Below, one piece after another: positions 39,383 through 49,697 of a stretch of 64,000 nucleotides of DNA; within the stretch, counting starts at the first letter, position 1, and every line of letters starts with the position of its first letter. Below the pieces are notes generated by a model. That model saw only the letters and a program-made list of their open reading frames with translations. It was not told where the DNA came from and did not search any database. A program made the translations under genes and the position numbers. This DNA comes from Shewanella sediminis HAW-EB3. Lineage in GTDB: Bacteria; Pseudomonadota; Gammaproteobacteria; Enterobacterales; Shewanellaceae. The stretch is from contig NC_009831.1 in the NCBI RefSeq assembly GCF_000018025.1, positions 2,418,001 through 2,482,000 of the forward strand. Reading direction: 5' to 3'.

Positions 39383-39484
39383 TAATGCATGTTAATTTGT
39401 ACGGGCCCAGATTGCTCGGGAAAAGAACTGATTGATACTTCGCCAACTAGTGGCGTAGTGGTTTTGTAATCGGCAATATTTAAC

Positions 39485-39490
39485 TATAAT
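39485..39490 (+). promoter_or_regulatory. Candidate -10 box for aspS
   Basis: A perfect TATAAT lies 64 bases before the aspS ATG. The -35 is weak (TTGTAA at 15-base spacing, or a poorer hexamer at 17), so this is only a candidate. Confidence 0.35.
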
Positions 39491-39553
39491 GCCGCTTTTG
39501 TCTTGTTTAGAATATTCCTCAGCCATAGGTTTGCGGATAAAGGAAAGAGTTAG

Positions 39554-41341
39554 ATGCGCAGTCAATATTGTGGAGACGTCAATAAGTCTCACGTTGGACA
39601 AGAAGTGACCCTAGTGGGTTGGGTAAATCGTAGTCGTGACTTAGGCGGCGTTGTCTTTCTCGATCTTCGTGATAGAGAAGGTATTGTTCAAGTAGTTTAT
39701 GATCCTGATTTACCGGAAGTATTCGATGTCGCTAGCACGCTGCGCAGTGAGTTTTGTGTACAAGTAACGGGTTTGGTCCGTGCACGTCCTGATAGTCAAG
39801 TTAATAAAGATATGCGCACCGGTGAAATTGAAATTCTAGGCAAGGGCCTGACAATTTTAAATAGCGCTGCTCCTTTGCCTATCAACATGGATAAGAACCA
39901 GCACAACACCGAAGAGCAGCGATTGAAATATCGTTACCTGGATCTACGTCGTCCCGAGATGGCAGATAGAATTGTATTTCGTTCGAAAGTGACCAGTGCC
40001 GTTCGCCGTTTCCTGGATGATAGTGGGTTCCTGGACATCGAAACGCCGATATTGACCAAGGCTACCCCGGAAGGTGCTCGTGACTACTTAGTTCCGAGTC
40101 GCACATACAAAGGGCAGTTCTTTGCACTTCCTCAGTCACCACAGCTGTTTAAGCAACTTCTGATGATGTCAGGATTTGACCGTTATTATCAAATCGTAAA
40201 ATGCTTCCGAGATGAAGATCTGCGCGCCGATCGTCAACCTGAATTTACTCAGATTGATATCGAGACCTCTTTCATGAGCTCTGCCGAAGTGATGGCTAAG
40301 ACTGAAGAGATGACTCGTGGTTTATTTAAAGATCTGTTAAACGTCGATCTGGGCGAGTTTCCTAAGATGACCTTTGCCGAGGCGATGCGTCGTTTTGGTT
40401 CTGACAAACCGGATCTGCGTAACCCTCTCGAACTGATTGATGTTGCCGATATCCTGAAAGATGTCGAGTTTAAAGTCTTCCAGGAGCCGGCTAACGATCC
40501 TGCAGGCCGAGTGGCCGTTCTTTGTATCCCAGGTGGTGCAAAACTGTCACGTAAACAGCTCGATGAATATGCGAAATATGCCACTATCTACGGTGCTAAA
40601 GGTTTAGCATGGATGAAGGTAAATGATCTTGATAAGGGTCTGGAAGGCATTCAATCTCCGGTACTTAAGTTCCTGAACGAAGATGTTGTTAACGGTTTGC
40701 TTGAGCGTACTAACGCTAAAACTGGCGATCTGATCTTGTTCGGTGCCGATAAAGCGAACATTGTAGCCGAGGCTATGGGCGCACTTCGTCTTAAAGCCGG
40801 TGAAGATTTTGACTTGCTCAATGGTGAGTGGAAACCGCTATGGGTTGTAGACTTCCCAATGTTTGAACCTACATCTGATGGTGGATTGCATGCGATGCAT
40901 CATCCATTCACTGCACCTATGGGGATCACGCCTGAACAGCTTGAAGCTGATCCAACAGCCGCTATCTCTGATGCCTATGACATGGTACTCAATGGTTGCG
41001 AACTCGGTGGTGGTTCAGTACGTATTCATAACAGTGAAATGCAATCTGCTGTATTCCGTATTTTGGGTATCGAAGAGGAAGAGGCTAATGAAAAATTTGG
41101 TTTCCTACTCGAGGCGCTACGTTATGGAACACCGCCACATGCAGGTTTGGCATTTGGCTTAGACCGTATCGTTATGTTGATGACGGGTGCGACATCTATT
41201 CGCGATGTAATGGCATTCCCGAAAACGACAACTGCTGCATGTCCATTAACCAATGCTCCTGGCTTCGCTAATCCTGCTCAACTTGTTGAGTTAGGCGTCA
41301 ATGTTATCGAAAGCGAAGATAACAAAGAAGAACAAGAGTAA
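39554..41341 (+). CDS. aspS: Aspartyl-tRNA synthetase
   Basis: Charges tRNA-Asp. Anticodon-binding OB fold at the start ([28 protein letters not shown]), class II motif 2 [19 protein letters not shown], bacterial GAD insertion in the middle, and motif 3 [13 protein letters not shown] near the end. At 595 residues it is the bacterial long type. It is followed by yebC and ruvCAB, a common gammaproteobacterial order. Confidence 0.97.
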   Translation: MRSQYCGDVNKSHVGQEVTLVGWVNRSRDLGGVVFLDLRDREGIVQVVYDPDLPEVFDVASTLRSEFCVQVTGLVRARPDSQVNKDMRTGEIEILGKGLTILNSAAPLPINMDKNQHNTEEQRLKYRYLDLRRPEMADRIVFRSKVTSAVRRFLDDSGFLDIETPILTKATPEGARDYLVPSRTYKGQFFALPQSPQLFKQLLMMSGFDRYYQIVKCFRDEDLRADRQPEFTQIDIETSFMSSAEVMAKTEEMTRGLFKDLLNVDLGEFPKMTFAEAMRRFGSDKPDLRNPLELIDVADILKDVEFKVFQEPANDPAGRVAVLCIPGGAKLSRKQLDEYAKYATIYGAKGLAWMKVNDLDKGLEGIQSPVLKFLNEDVVNGLLERTNAKTGDLILFGADKANIVAEAMGALRLKAGEDFDLLNGEWKPLWVVDFPMFEPTSDGGLHAMHHPFTAPMGITPEQLEADPTAAISDAYDMVLNGCELGGGSVRIHNSEMQSAVFRILGIEEEEANEKFGFLLEALRYGTPPHAGLAFGLDRIVMLMTGATSIRDVMAFPKTTTAACPLTNAPGFANPAQLVELGVNVIESEDNKEEQE

Positions 41342-41352
41342 TAACCAGATCG

Positions 41353-41370
41353 GCCGGGTGAATTCCCGGC
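41353..41370 (+). terminator. Hairpin after aspS
   Basis: GCCGGG and CCCGGC form a perfect 6-bp GC stem around a 6-base loop, followed by TGTTTC. It is a weak terminator or partial attenuator before yebC. Confidence 0.5.
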
Positions 41371-41428
41371 TGTTTCGAGCCCATTGTATTTATCGTTTTA
41401 ATTAGGCTCGAATTAAGGAGAGTGAGAT

Positions 41429-42175
41429 ATGGCAGGTCATAGTAAATGGGACAACATCAAGCATCGCAAAGCGGCGCAAGATGCAAAACGCGGCAAGCTT
41501 TTTACAAAATTCATCCGTGAACTTACTGTTGCTGCCCGTGAAGGTGGATCGGATGTCGATTCTAACCCTCGCCTTCGTGCCGCTATTGATAAAGCCTTAT
41601 CTAATAACATGACGCGTGACACCGTTGAGCGTGCGATTAAACGTGGTGCCGGCGAACTCGATGGCCAAGTATTGGAAACCATTATGTATGAAGGCTATGG
41701 CCCAGGCGGTACAGCTGTGATGGTTGAAACCATGACAGACAACAAAAACCGTACTGTATCGGGTGTTCGTAATGCATTCAGTAAGTCGGGGGGCAATTTA
41801 GGTACAGATGGTTCAGTATCTTATCTCTTCGAGAAACGAGGCGTTATCTCCTACGCTGAAGGCGCAGATGAAGACACCATTATGGATGCAGCGCTCGATG
41901 CCGGTGCCGATGATGTAGTCACTCATGAAGATGGCTCGATTGATGTGTTTACCACACCCGAGGACTTTGGCGCGGTTAAAGATGCGCTGGATGCGACCGA
42001 GCTTGTGGCTATCAATGCCGAAGTGACGATGATCCCATCGACGAAAGCCGAACTCGATGCCAGCACCGCACCCAAATTTATTCGCTTAATCGATAACCTC
42101 GAAGATCATGATGATGTTCAAGAGGTATACCATAATGCAGATATCTCCGATGAGATCATGGAATCCTTAGATTAA
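41429..42175 (+). CDS. yebC: YebC/PmpR family protein
   Basis: Starts [32 protein letters not shown], the invariant family N terminus, and keeps [18 protein letters not shown] and YEGYGPGG. Family members act as DNA-binding regulators or, as more recently shown for YebC-type proteins, help ribosomes through proline stretches. It is 3 bases upstream of ruvC, and linked to ruvCAB in many genomes. Confidence 0.95.
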   Translation: MAGHSKWDNIKHRKAAQDAKRGKLFTKFIRELTVAAREGGSDVDSNPRLRAAIDKALSNNMTRDTVERAIKRGAGELDGQVLETIMYEGYGPGGTAVMVETMTDNKNRTVSGVRNAFSKSGGNLGTDGSVSYLFEKRGVISYAEGADEDTIMDAALDAGADDVVTHEDGSIDVFTTPEDFGAVKDALDATELVAINAEVTMIPSTKAELDASTAPKFIRLIDNLEDHDDVQEVYHNADISDEIMESLD

Positions 42176-42178
42176 AAC

Positions 42179-42700
42179 ATGTCAATTATTCTCGGTGTGG
42201 ATCCAGGTTCAAGGATCACCGGTTATGGTGTGATCCAGTGTATTGGTAGGCACCAGACATATTTAGGAAGTGGTTGTATTCGCACCGCTTCCGATGACCT
42301 ACCTTATCGACTTAAACAGATTTTTGATGGCGTTTCTGAAATCATACGTCAATATCAGCCCGATGAGTTTGCCATTGAACGCGTCTTTATGGCGAAGAAT
42401 GCCGATTCGGCACTTAAACTTGGCCAGGCTCGCGGCGCTGCAATTGTTGCTGCAACCAATGCCGATCTGCCGGTAGCCGAATACTCCGCAACTCAGATAA
42501 AAAGTGCGGTTGTTGGAACGGGTAAAGCGCAGAAATCTCAAGTTCAACATATGGTTCAACAGATCCTCAAATTACCCGCCGCTCCCCAGGCCGATGCTGC
42601 CGACGCATTAGGCGTCGCTATCTGCCATTTTCATACCAGCCAAAGTTTAATCGCTTTGGGGGGAAGAGCTAACGCAAGAACTTATGGACGTTACAGATGA
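42179..42700 (+). CDS. ruvC: Holliday-junction resolvase RuvC
   Basis: A dimeric endonuclease that cuts Holliday junctions. The active site carboxylates are visible: Asp in [16 protein letters not shown], Glu in EFAIERVFM, and the Asp pair in [11 protein letters not shown]. At 173 residues it is standard. It overlaps ruvA by 4 bases (ATGA). Confidence 0.97.
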   Translation: MSIILGVDPGSRITGYGVIQCIGRHQTYLGSGCIRTASDDLPYRLKQIFDGVSEIIRQYQPDEFAIERVFMAKNADSALKLGQARGAAIVAATNADLPVAEYSATQIKSAVVGTGKAQKSQVQHMVQQILKLPAAPQADAADALGVAICHFHTSQSLIALGGRANARTYGRYR

Positions 42701-43314
42701 TTGGTCGCTTAAGAGGGTTACTTGTTGAGAAGCAAGCACCTGAAATTTTACTTGAAGTGCAGGGGTTAGGTTACGAAGTTCAGATGCCGTTAACCAGCTT
42801 TTATGAACTCCCTGAGCTCAATCAGGAAGCCATTGTATATACCCATTTCGTAGTGCGTGAAGATGCTCAACTACTTTACGGTTTTATCACCAAACAGGAA
42901 CGCGCACTTTTTCGGTTACTGATAAAAACCAATGGTGTCGGGCCAAAGCTGGCTCTGACCATACTCTCAGGAATGACCGCAAGTGAATTTGTTGCCTGCG
43001 TCGAACGTGATGATATTGCGACCTTAGTTAAGTTGCCCGGTGTGGGTAAGAAAACAGCCGAGAGATTGCTAGTAGAGATGCGTGATAAGCTTAAGAGTCT
43101 GATGGAGGCATCGGCAGGCTCTGAGCGTGAATTTATGCTTAAGTCTAATTACACACCCGCACCTGTGATTAATACCGCAGAAGAAGATGCCATTGCCGCA
43201 CTATTGTCTCTCGGGTATAAGCCTGCACAGGCAAGTAAGGCCGTCTCAGCGGTATATCAAGATGGCATGGACTCAGAGACATTGATTAAATCGTCACTGA
43301 AATCGATGTTATAA
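42697..43314 (+). CDS. ruvA: Holliday-junction branch-migration subunit RuvA
   Basis: RuvA binds the junction and loads RuvB. The N-terminal OB domain ([12 protein letters not shown]), the two helix-hairpin-helix motifs ([13 protein letters not shown] and [16 protein letters not shown]) and the C-terminal three-helix domain are present. At 205 residues it is the standard length. Overlaps ruvC and lies 23 bases before ruvB. Confidence 0.97.
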   Translation: MIGRLRGLLVEKQAPEILLEVQGLGYEVQMPLTSFYELPELNQEAIVYTHFVVREDAQLLYGFITKQERALFRLLIKTNGVGPKLALTILSGMTASEFVACVERDDIATLVKLPGVGKKTAERLLVEMRDKLKSLMEASAGSEREFMLKSNYTPAPVINTAEEDAIAALLSLGYKPAQASKAVSAVYQDGMDSETLIKSSLKSML

Positions 43315-43337
43315 ACTGAGTGAATGAAGAGATACTG

Positions 43338-44354
43338 ATGATAGAAGCCGATCGTTTAATCCATGCTGAGCCTCAAGGGCCCGAAGAGCGTGATGAGCAG
43401 ATAGACAGGGCGATGCGCCCTAAGTTGCTCGATGAGTATACGGGTCAAGATGATACCAGAGCTCAGTTAAAGATATTTATTAAAGCGGCGCAAAATCGCG
43501 GTGAGGCTCTCGATCATATGCTGATCTATGGCCCTCCGGGGCTTGGAAAGACTACATTGGCGATGATTGTCGCCAATGAGATGGGGGTAAATATTAAATC
43601 TACCTCGGGACCTGTGCTGGAAAAAGCCGGCGATCTTGCTGCACTCCTGACTAATCTTGAGCCTGGTGATGTCCTGTTTATCGATGAGATCCACCGCCTT
43701 AGTTCGGTAGTCGAGGAGATCCTTTATCCGGCTATGGAGGATTACCAACTAGATATCATGATTGGTGAAGGCCCGGCAGCTCGTTCAATCAAATTGGATC
43801 TGCCTCCCTTTACGCTTATTGGCGCTACTACGAGAGCTGGGGCGTTAACTTCGCCACTGCGCGCAAGATTTGGTATTCCTCTCAGGTTAGAGTTTTATAA
43901 CACGAAAGATCTCAGTTCAATTGTATCGCGTTCGGCTAATGTCCTCGAGTTGCCCATCGATGATGAAGGTGCAATAGAGCTGGCCAAGCGCTCTCGTGGA
44001 ACGCCGCGGATCGCCAATCGTTTGTTACGACGAGTACGAGATTTTGCTGAGGTAAAGCACGATGGCGAAATCAATAAAGCTGTGGCAGATCTGGCATTAG
44101 ATATGTTGGATATCGATTCCGAAGGTTTCGACTATATGGATAGGAAGCTATTGCTGGCCATCATAGATAAGTTTATGGGGGGACCCGTAGGCCTCGATAA
44201 CTTAGCCGCTGCGATTGGCGAAGAGAGAGAGACCATCGAAGATGTGTTAGAGCCCTTTTTGATCCAACAGGGATTTATCCAACGTACACCAAGAGGGCGT
44301 ATTGCCACAGACCGTGCTTACCGCCATTTCGACATCATTCAACCTGAAAAATAG
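43338..44354 (+). CDS. ruvB: Holliday-junction helicase RuvB
   Basis: AAA+ motor of branch migration. Walker A is GPPGLGKTT, Walker [10 protein letters not shown], sensor 1 GATTRAG, the arginine region [12 protein letters not shown]. The start is ATG 43338 because the conserved N terminus MIEADRLI begins there; a GTG 6 codons upstream has no ribosome site. At 338 residues it is the usual length. Confidence 0.97.
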   Translation: MIEADRLIHAEPQGPEERDEQIDRAMRPKLLDEYTGQDDTRAQLKIFIKAAQNRGEALDHMLIYGPPGLGKTTLAMIVANEMGVNIKSTSGPVLEKAGDLAALLTNLEPGDVLFIDEIHRLSSVVEEILYPAMEDYQLDIMIGEGPAARSIKLDLPPFTLIGATTRAGALTSPLRARFGIPLRLEFYNTKDLSSIVSRSANVLELPIDDEGAIELAKRSRGTPRIANRLLRRVRDFAEVKHDGEINKAVADLALDMLDIDSEGFDYMDRKLLLAIIDKFMGGPVGLDNLAAAIGEERETIEDVLEPFLIQQGFIQRTPRGRIATDRAYRHFDIIQPEK

Positions 44355-44366
44355 CACTGAAATTTG

Positions 44367-44401
44367 CCAGAGGCCTTAAGTTATTAGTATCAGGCCTTTG
44401 G
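44367..44401 (+). terminator. Terminator of the ruv operon
   Basis: CCAGAGGCC and GGCCTTTGG pair with one G-U wobble over 9 bp with a 17-base loop, starting 13 bases after the ruvB stop. The U-tract is short. Confidence 0.55.
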
Positions 44402-44593
44402 TTAATAAGTCACATTCCCCTAATAAGCCATCCACTCTCCTGGCCTGGCAGATCCACATAGACCCGTTCTGTTTTAAGTAATTGAAAAATCATTCACATT
44501 TCTTGCACATTGTTTTTGTAAAGTTCTTGGTAATACCAATCAGTATAAACAGCGTTATTAAGCTTTTATGAGCATTCAATACCAAGGTACTTT

Positions 44594-45610
44594 ATGAACA
44601 AAATATCAATTACTCTACTCGCTTGCGCCTCAATCTTAAATTTATCTGGTTGTAATTTGGGAGATGACACGGCTTCTGAAGAAAAAACAGTTATTGAAGA
44701 GCCAAGTGATGACCCTACCGGAATCGAACTCCCTGCTGATATTGATCTTGTTGATATTTCCGGAGGTGTTTTCGAAATGGGAGGCTATTCTATGTCGGGT
44801 GATTCTCCTGTTGTTAGTGTAACAGTATCCGATTTTGCCATTTCTGACACTGAAGTCACGAATGCTCAGTATACTGAGTTTTTAAATTCCGCTTATATCG
44901 ATGGATGGATTAGCGTTGAGCTTCAAACCACAAATGATCCATGTGGAAAATATGAAGAGTATATGGTTGTAGCAACAGGTGTAGCCCCACATAGTGGCGA
45001 AATTTACTTACAACTAGGCGAAACTGGTGGTTGTACTAGTGGAGGCGAGGAAGAAAATATTAATAATAAAAGTTGGATATCATTCAACAGTGAGTCCTTT
45101 GAACTGATTGATGAAGCCAAAGCAGATTGGCCGGTTAATTGGGTTAAGTGGTATGGCGCCGATGCATATGCTCTATATTATGGAGTATCTCTTCCTACAG
45201 AAGCTCAATGGGAGTACGCAGCAAAAGGAAGTTATGACTATGAATATCCAACAGATGACGGAACTTTAGATGAATTAAAAGCCAATTACAATGGTGATAA
45301 ACCAGGTTTCTATAATCCTGATGGACACTCGATTGCAGTTCGTTCATATGCTCCAAATCCTTTCGGCTTATATGATATGGGAGGCAATGTTTGGGAGTGG
45401 TGTGCGGATTACTATGATGCTAATTTTTATGCTGACGGCACCATAGATCCTGTAAACAACTCGGCTAATCCAGAAGAGACACGTGTTCGTCGTGGAGGCT
45501 CATGGAACTATCATGCAGCAACGCTTTTAAGCTATGCAAGAGCGTATGATTTTGAAAGCCGAGGCAATAACCACTTTGGTTTTCGAATTGTTCAAAATCC
45601 AATTGAATAA
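44594..45610 (+). CDS. FGE-sulfatase-fold lipoprotein
   Basis: Lipoprotein signal with LSGC lipobox, then an acidic linker (DDTASEEKTVIEEPSDDP) and an FGE/SUMF1 domain: DISGGVFEMGG, ISDTEVTNAQYTEFLN, PVNWVKWYGADAYALYYGVSLPTEAQWEYAAKG, DMGGNVWEWCADYY, RRGGSWNYHAATLL and FGFRIV. The C-terminal RGGSW region lacks the paired cysteines of true formylglycine-generating enzymes, so it is probably a non-catalytic or different-function member. Envelope attached; target unknown. A palindromic repeat core precedes it at about 44534. Confidence 0.75.
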   Translation: MNKISITLLACASILNLSGCNLGDDTASEEKTVIEEPSDDPTGIELPADIDLVDISGGVFEMGGYSMSGDSPVVSVTVSDFAISDTEVTNAQYTEFLNSAYIDGWISVELQTTNDPCGKYEEYMVVATGVAPHSGEIYLQLGETGGCTSGGEEENINNKSWISFNSESFELIDEAKADWPVNWVKWYGADAYALYYGVSLPTEAQWEYAAKGSYDYEYPTDDGTLDELKANYNGDKPGFYNPDGHSIAVRSYAPNPFGLYDMGGNVWEWCADYYDANFYADGTIDPVNNSANPEETRVRRGGSWNYHAATLLSYARAYDFESRGNNHFGFRIVQNPIE

Positions 45611-46418
45611 TTTCTTAAAAGTACCAGCACCTCATCATAGGCAGGATTTTTAGTGTCGATATAGGCAAAGGATAGAAAAAGGTTCTTGGTATTATCTGGT
45701 TACGTCGCCAAACCCGAATTAAAAACATACCCAAAAGCCATGAATGTTTATTTTGTTCAGCAAGTCAGTTCTGCATGTAAATATATTAATTCAAATCTGT
45801 TTTGTTTTGCGCCATTTCATCTGTTAACAACTTAATTGGTATTTATTGATTATGTCAAAGATATTAATGCGCATAGCCCTGTGCGCTCAGATGTTTACTG
45901 GTGCGCTAAGTTGGTAATATTTACGTCTCAAAAGTATCGAGGTGTAACTGCATCGTTTTGTTACAAATGCATAATATTTTGGCATTTTACAGGATAACTA
46001 ACTGTATGGAGGCTTACAATTTTATCAATTCAAGAAAGTTGAGCTTGTAAGAGTGTAAAATACTGTTTCAAGGAACTTGTCCTGCCCATTAATAAAATCC
46101 ACTTTCGTGACGCGCGTCACAGTTTTGGTATTTTGCATGGTTAGTGAAAGGTTGCAGCTTGTGCAGTTTTAAAAACTGTTAAATTTAACTCTTGCCAGTT
46201 ATAAAAACTAAATAAGCGGGTTTATTAATAACTGATTAGATTGATTTAACGCTTTCCTTACAATGTAGGTTGCTTTGTTTAACAGTTATTTTTAATAAGT
46301 TAATTGTTTGAGTGATTGACTGTATTAAGGTGAAACTTCAGTATCAATTTCAACGCCAATAAATAAATCCAAAAGGCGTAATAAAAATAAATAAGCATAA
46401 GTTAGGGAGTAAGTCTTA
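45611..46418. other. Long intergenic region before the TonB-dependent receptor
   Basis: About 808 AT-rich bases with no convincing ORF. It contains a CRP-like palindrome at 46106-46121 and poly-A/T tracts near the receptor start. Length suggests multiple regulatory inputs or a small RNA, but none was recognised. Confidence 0.6.
46106..46121. promoter_or_regulatory. CRP-like site upstream of the TonB-dependent receptor
   Basis: CGTGA-CGCGCG-TCACA matches the TGTGA-N6-TCACA consensus at 9 of 10 positions, and GTGACGCGCGTCAC is a 14-bp palindrome. It lies about 300 bases before the ATG, so any promoter must be far upstream or the site acts at a distance. Confidence 0.5.
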
Positions 46419-48944
46419 ATGATAAGAACATCGCAGCATTCTCGTAGTAAATTAGCCTCAGCAATTAAATTTGGTTTAATTGCTTCAGTATCAACCACAG
46501 CATTTACCGTATCAACAAGTGCGGTGGCAGAAGAAGCTAAAGTCGAACGTATTGCAGTAACCGGCTCCCGTATTCAACGACAAGATATGGAAACAGCATC
46601 TCCTGTAACAGTGATTGATGCTGCGACTATCAAAGCTGAAGGTTTCACTTCAGTAGACCAAATGCTACAAGCACAAACTTCTATGGCTGGTGCCGCAATG
46701 GGTTCAAGCACCAACAATGGCTCAGACGGTGTTGCTCAGGTTGACCTTCGTGGTATGGGCTCGCAGCGTACGCTGGTATTGTTAAATGGTCGCCGCATGG
46801 TGAACTCAGGTTCTGGTGCTGACAGCGCTGTGGATCTGAACTCTATTCCTGTCGCTATGATTGCACGTGTCGAGATCCTTAAAGACGGCGCTTCAGCGGT
46901 ATATGGTTCAGACGCCATTGCCGGTGTTGTAAACATTATCACTAAGAAAGATTTTGAAGGCTTCCAGATTGATGTTACTGGTGGCATGACTGATAAGAGC
47001 GACGGTGAAAACGGCGAAATCAGTGCCCTTTACGGTTTTAATACTGATACGGGTAACTACACATTCGGTGCGGCTTACTCCGAGCGTCGTGGTGTGGTTC
47101 AGTCTGACCGTGACTGGACAGATCCTGGTGCCAGCTCATTCATTCCAAACGGGTCATTGGGCGGAATGGTTAAAGATGAGAATGGTAACTGGGTTGACCG
47201 TGAAGAAGGCTACGATTATACACAAGACAGCTTTTATCAAACGCCGAGTAAGCGTTATAGCTTGTTCGCTAACATGACGCAAGAACTTGGCGATGATCTG
47301 GTGCTAACGGGTGATATCCTTTACACCAAGCGTAAGTCAAACCAGCAGTTGGCGCCACAACCAGCTAATCTCGACCTTGATGTTTGTGAAGCAGGTGACG
47401 ATCCTACTAAGTGTGTAGAGCTTGACCAAGATATGATCGATGCAGGCATCACGCCAAACGACAAAGGCCAAGTTAACTACAGAAAACGCATGAGTGACGT
47501 TGGTCCTCGTATCTATACTCAGGACACTGATACATTACGCGTCTCTGCAGGTCTAGCAGGTTCAATTGATGTTAATACCGGTATGGATTGGGATCTTGCG
47601 TACACTTACGGTAAAAACAAAGCTAAAACAGCGGTAGAAAACTCAATCAATGCATCAATCATGACGGATGCAATCTATGCAGATCAAGATCCTTGGTTGA
47701 CAGGTCAGCCGATGACAGACCAGGATTTGCTGAACAGTGTTGCTTACACTGAAGAAGCTGATGGTGGTAATGAGCAACATGTATTCTCTGCGGGTCTAAC
47801 GGGTGAGTTATTTGACCTTGATGCCGGTGCTGTGGCATATGCAATCGGTGCTGAATACCGTTACGAAAGCGGTTACTACAACCCAGACCCTATTGTGGTT
47901 GCGGGTGAAAGTACTGCTGCACAGCAAGATCCAACAGATGGTAACTACAATGTAATTTCTGTATTCCAGGAAGTCAGCGTGCCATTTACGGATAAGCTGA
48001 CCGGTGAATTCGCACTTCGTTTTGACGATTACTCAACATTTGGTAATGCGTCAACCTGGAAAATTGGTCTAACATACGAAGCGACAGATGATTTGATGAT
48101 CCGCACCGTAGCAGCGACGGGCTTCCGTGCTCCTAGCGTTAGCGAGCTATACGGCGGAAACTCAGGTTCATTCGATTACCTGGATGATCCATGGGGTAAT
48201 GAGCAAGACCCACAGATCTTAGTGATTCGTACCTCTGATGAAGATCTTAAACCTGAAGAGTCTGAGTCATATACTGCGGGCTTAGTGTATTCGCCTAGCT
48301 ATGTGGATGGCATGTCGTTAACTGTAGATTACTGGCGCTTTAAAGTTAAAAACGCGATTGCTCGCATGGATACACAAAATGGCCTAAACAACTGTTTTGC
48401 AGGTGATCAGGCGGCATGTGAAGCGTTCAACATTGGACCAAACGGCGATCTAGATAACCTAACAAACTCGCTAACTAACGTAGGCTACCAAGATACAAGC
48501 GGTATCGATTTTAACTTAGCCTATAGCTTTGAAGCGTTGAGCTTAGATTGGACAATAAGCAATGATACCACCTATTTGCTGAACTTTGAGCAAGATGGCG
48601 TTGATTACACAAATACCATCGATGGTAATTTCGGTGCTTATGCTCAAGTTCGTAACAACTTCAGCATTAAAGCGGGTCAAGATGATTGGAGCGTCATGTA
48701 CTTCAACCGTTATATTGGTGAAATGGATGACTTAGGTGAAGGTACTAAGGTTGATGCTATTCTATATCACAACGTATCAGCATCTTATTACTTCAATGAT
48801 ACTTGGATGGTGAGTGCGGGCGTTAAGAACCTGACTGACGAAGAGCCATCAAATGTGTCTAACGGTAGTGCCGGTGGTACTGTACCAGAAGTGTATGACA
48901 CCATTGGTCGCCAATATTACGCTGGCGTAACCGTCAAGTTCTAG
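46419..48944 (+). CDS. TonB-dependent outer-membrane receptor
   Basis: A long cleavable signal peptide (SAVAEEAK) is followed by a TonB-box-like ERIAVTGSRI, plug domain (VDLRGMGSQRTLVLLNGRRMV, VEILKDGASAVYGSDAIAGVVNIIT) and a 22-strand barrel ending GRQYYAGVTVKF. The N-terminal extension is short, without a signalling domain. At 841 residues it fits the Shewanella/Pseudoalteromonas group of large receptors with unknown ligand. Asp- and Gly-rich loops give it an acidic profile. The upstream region has a CRP-like site. Confidence 0.88.
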   Translation: MIRTSQHSRSKLASAIKFGLIASVSTTAFTVSTSAVAEEAKVERIAVTGSRIQRQDMETASPVTVIDAATIKAEGFTSVDQMLQAQTSMAGAAMGSSTNNGSDGVAQVDLRGMGSQRTLVLLNGRRMVNSGSGADSAVDLNSIPVAMIARVEILKDGASAVYGSDAIAGVVNIITKKDFEGFQIDVTGGMTDKSDGENGEISALYGFNTDTGNYTFGAAYSERRGVVQSDRDWTDPGASSFIPNGSLGGMVKDENGNWVDREEGYDYTQDSFYQTPSKRYSLFANMTQELGDDLVLTGDILYTKRKSNQQLAPQPANLDLDVCEAGDDPTKCVELDQDMIDAGITPNDKGQVNYRKRMSDVGPRIYTQDTDTLRVSAGLAGSIDVNTGMDWDLAYTYGKNKAKTAVENSINASIMTDAIYADQDPWLTGQPMTDQDLLNSVAYTEEADGGNEQHVFSAGLTGELFDLDAGAVAYAIGAEYRYESGYYNPDPIVVAGESTAAQQDPTDGNYNVISVFQEVSVPFTDKLTGEFALRFDDYSTFGNASTWKIGLTYEATDDLMIRTVAATGFRAPSVSELYGGNSGSFDYLDDPWGNEQDPQILVIRTSDEDLKPEESESYTAGLVYSPSYVDGMSLTVDYWRFKVKNAIARMDTQNGLNNCFAGDQAACEAFNIGPNGDLDNLTNSLTNVGYQDTSGIDFNLAYSFEALSLDWTISNDTTYLLNFEQDGVDYTNTIDGNFGAYAQVRNNFSIKAGQDDWSVMYFNRYIGEMDDLGEGTKVDAILYHNVSASYYFNDTWMVSAGVKNLTDEEPSNVSNGSAGGTVPEVYDTIGRQYYAGVTVKF

Positions 48945-48971
48945 TGAAAAAACATCGTTAACTCGATGGAG

Positions 48972-48996
48972 AAAAGCGCCGTAAGGCGCTTTTTTT
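48972..48996 (+). terminator. Terminator of the TonB-dependent receptor
   Basis: AAAAGCGCC-GTAA-GGCGCTTTT followed by T3: a 9-bp stem with tetraloop and U-tract, 28 bases after the stop. Confidence 0.9.
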
Positions 48997-49014
48997 ATGC
49001 TTGTTGAAACAGTA

Positions 49015-49280
49015 ATACCAATCGGTATAAAGGTGTGGTCACTCAGCGAGAGTTTAGCGCTTGTGAGGCAAGGCAACGAGTGAGGAACATAGTTATTCTA
49101 CGTTTAAGCTCGTTAACGCCGTATCACAAGTGCTAAAACTCGCCATTCAGGAGTATTTTTGGCAGCCTACTTCTGTGTTGAATGAGTTCAAAAGGGATCA
49201 CCATTCCTCACTCTTTCGCCTTGAATTATGCAGCCAAAAATAACTCTGAGTTGACCACTTTCTTATACCGATTGGTATAA
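49015..49280. mobile_element. MITE-like element, copy A
   Basis: About 265 bases bounded by inverted repeats TACCAATCGGTATA at the left and TATACCGATTGGTA at the right, extended by matching GTGGTCA/TGACCAC and CTCAG arms. Internal inverted repeats GCGAGAGTTTAGCGCTT/ AGTGCTAAAACTCGC and TTTTTGGCAGC/GCAGCCAAAAA allow folding into two hairpins. There is no ORF. A second copy lies 525 bases downstream. Confidence 0.75.
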
Positions 49281-49286
49281 ATAACG

Positions 49287-49697
49287 TTAACCTAATCCTT
49301 GGGTTGCCGAGCTCATCTGAATTAATTCGATCTTATAACCGTCTGGATCTTCAACGAAGGCTATTTCTGTACTCCCGCCAGCCACAGGGCCCGGTGCCCT
49401 AACAATCTTACCGCCGGCATTTTCGATGGCCTTACAGCGGGCATAGATATCCTCTTCTCCAATGGCTAGGTGGCCAAAGGCATTTCCTTGATCATAGCTA
49501 TCAGTGTCCCAGTTATGGGTGAGTTCGATCACGGCACTACCCGTTGACTCATCATCGAATCCGACAAAGGCGAGTGTGTAGCGGTACTCACTATTTTCAG
49601 ATTTTCGCAGTAGCTTCATTCCCATGATTTGGGTATAAAAATGTATGCTTTTTTCTAAGTTAGCGACACGGATCATGGTGTGTAGAAGTTGAGACAT
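49287..49697 (-). CDS. gloA: Glyoxalase I (lactoylglutathione lyase)
   Basis: Converts the methylglyoxal-glutathione hemithioacetal into S-lactoylglutathione. The vicinal-oxygen-chelate fold is clear: SQLLHTMIRVANLEKSIHFY (His ligand), AVIELTHNWD (Glu ligand), GHLAI (His) and GYKIELIQMSS (Glu). At 136 residues it is the normal length. It is an isolated minus-strand gene with a MITE-like element on each side. Confidence 0.94.
   Translation of the reverse strand: MSQLLHTMIRVANLEKSIHFYTQIMGMKLLRKSENSEYRYTLAFVGFDDESTGSAVIELTHNWDTDSYDQGNAFGHLAIGEEDIYARCKAIENAGGKIVRAPGPVAGGSTEIAFVEDPDGYKIELIQMSSATQGLG

Larger units (their letters stand above)
48945..49286. other. Intergenic region: terminator plus MITE copy A
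   Basis: No gene. It consists of the receptor terminator followed by repeat element copy A up to the gloA stop. Confidence 0.8.

Noticed and set aside
39392..39601. Minus-strand ORF before aspS
   Set aside because: It overlaps the aspS promoter and start on the other strand and shows no family features.
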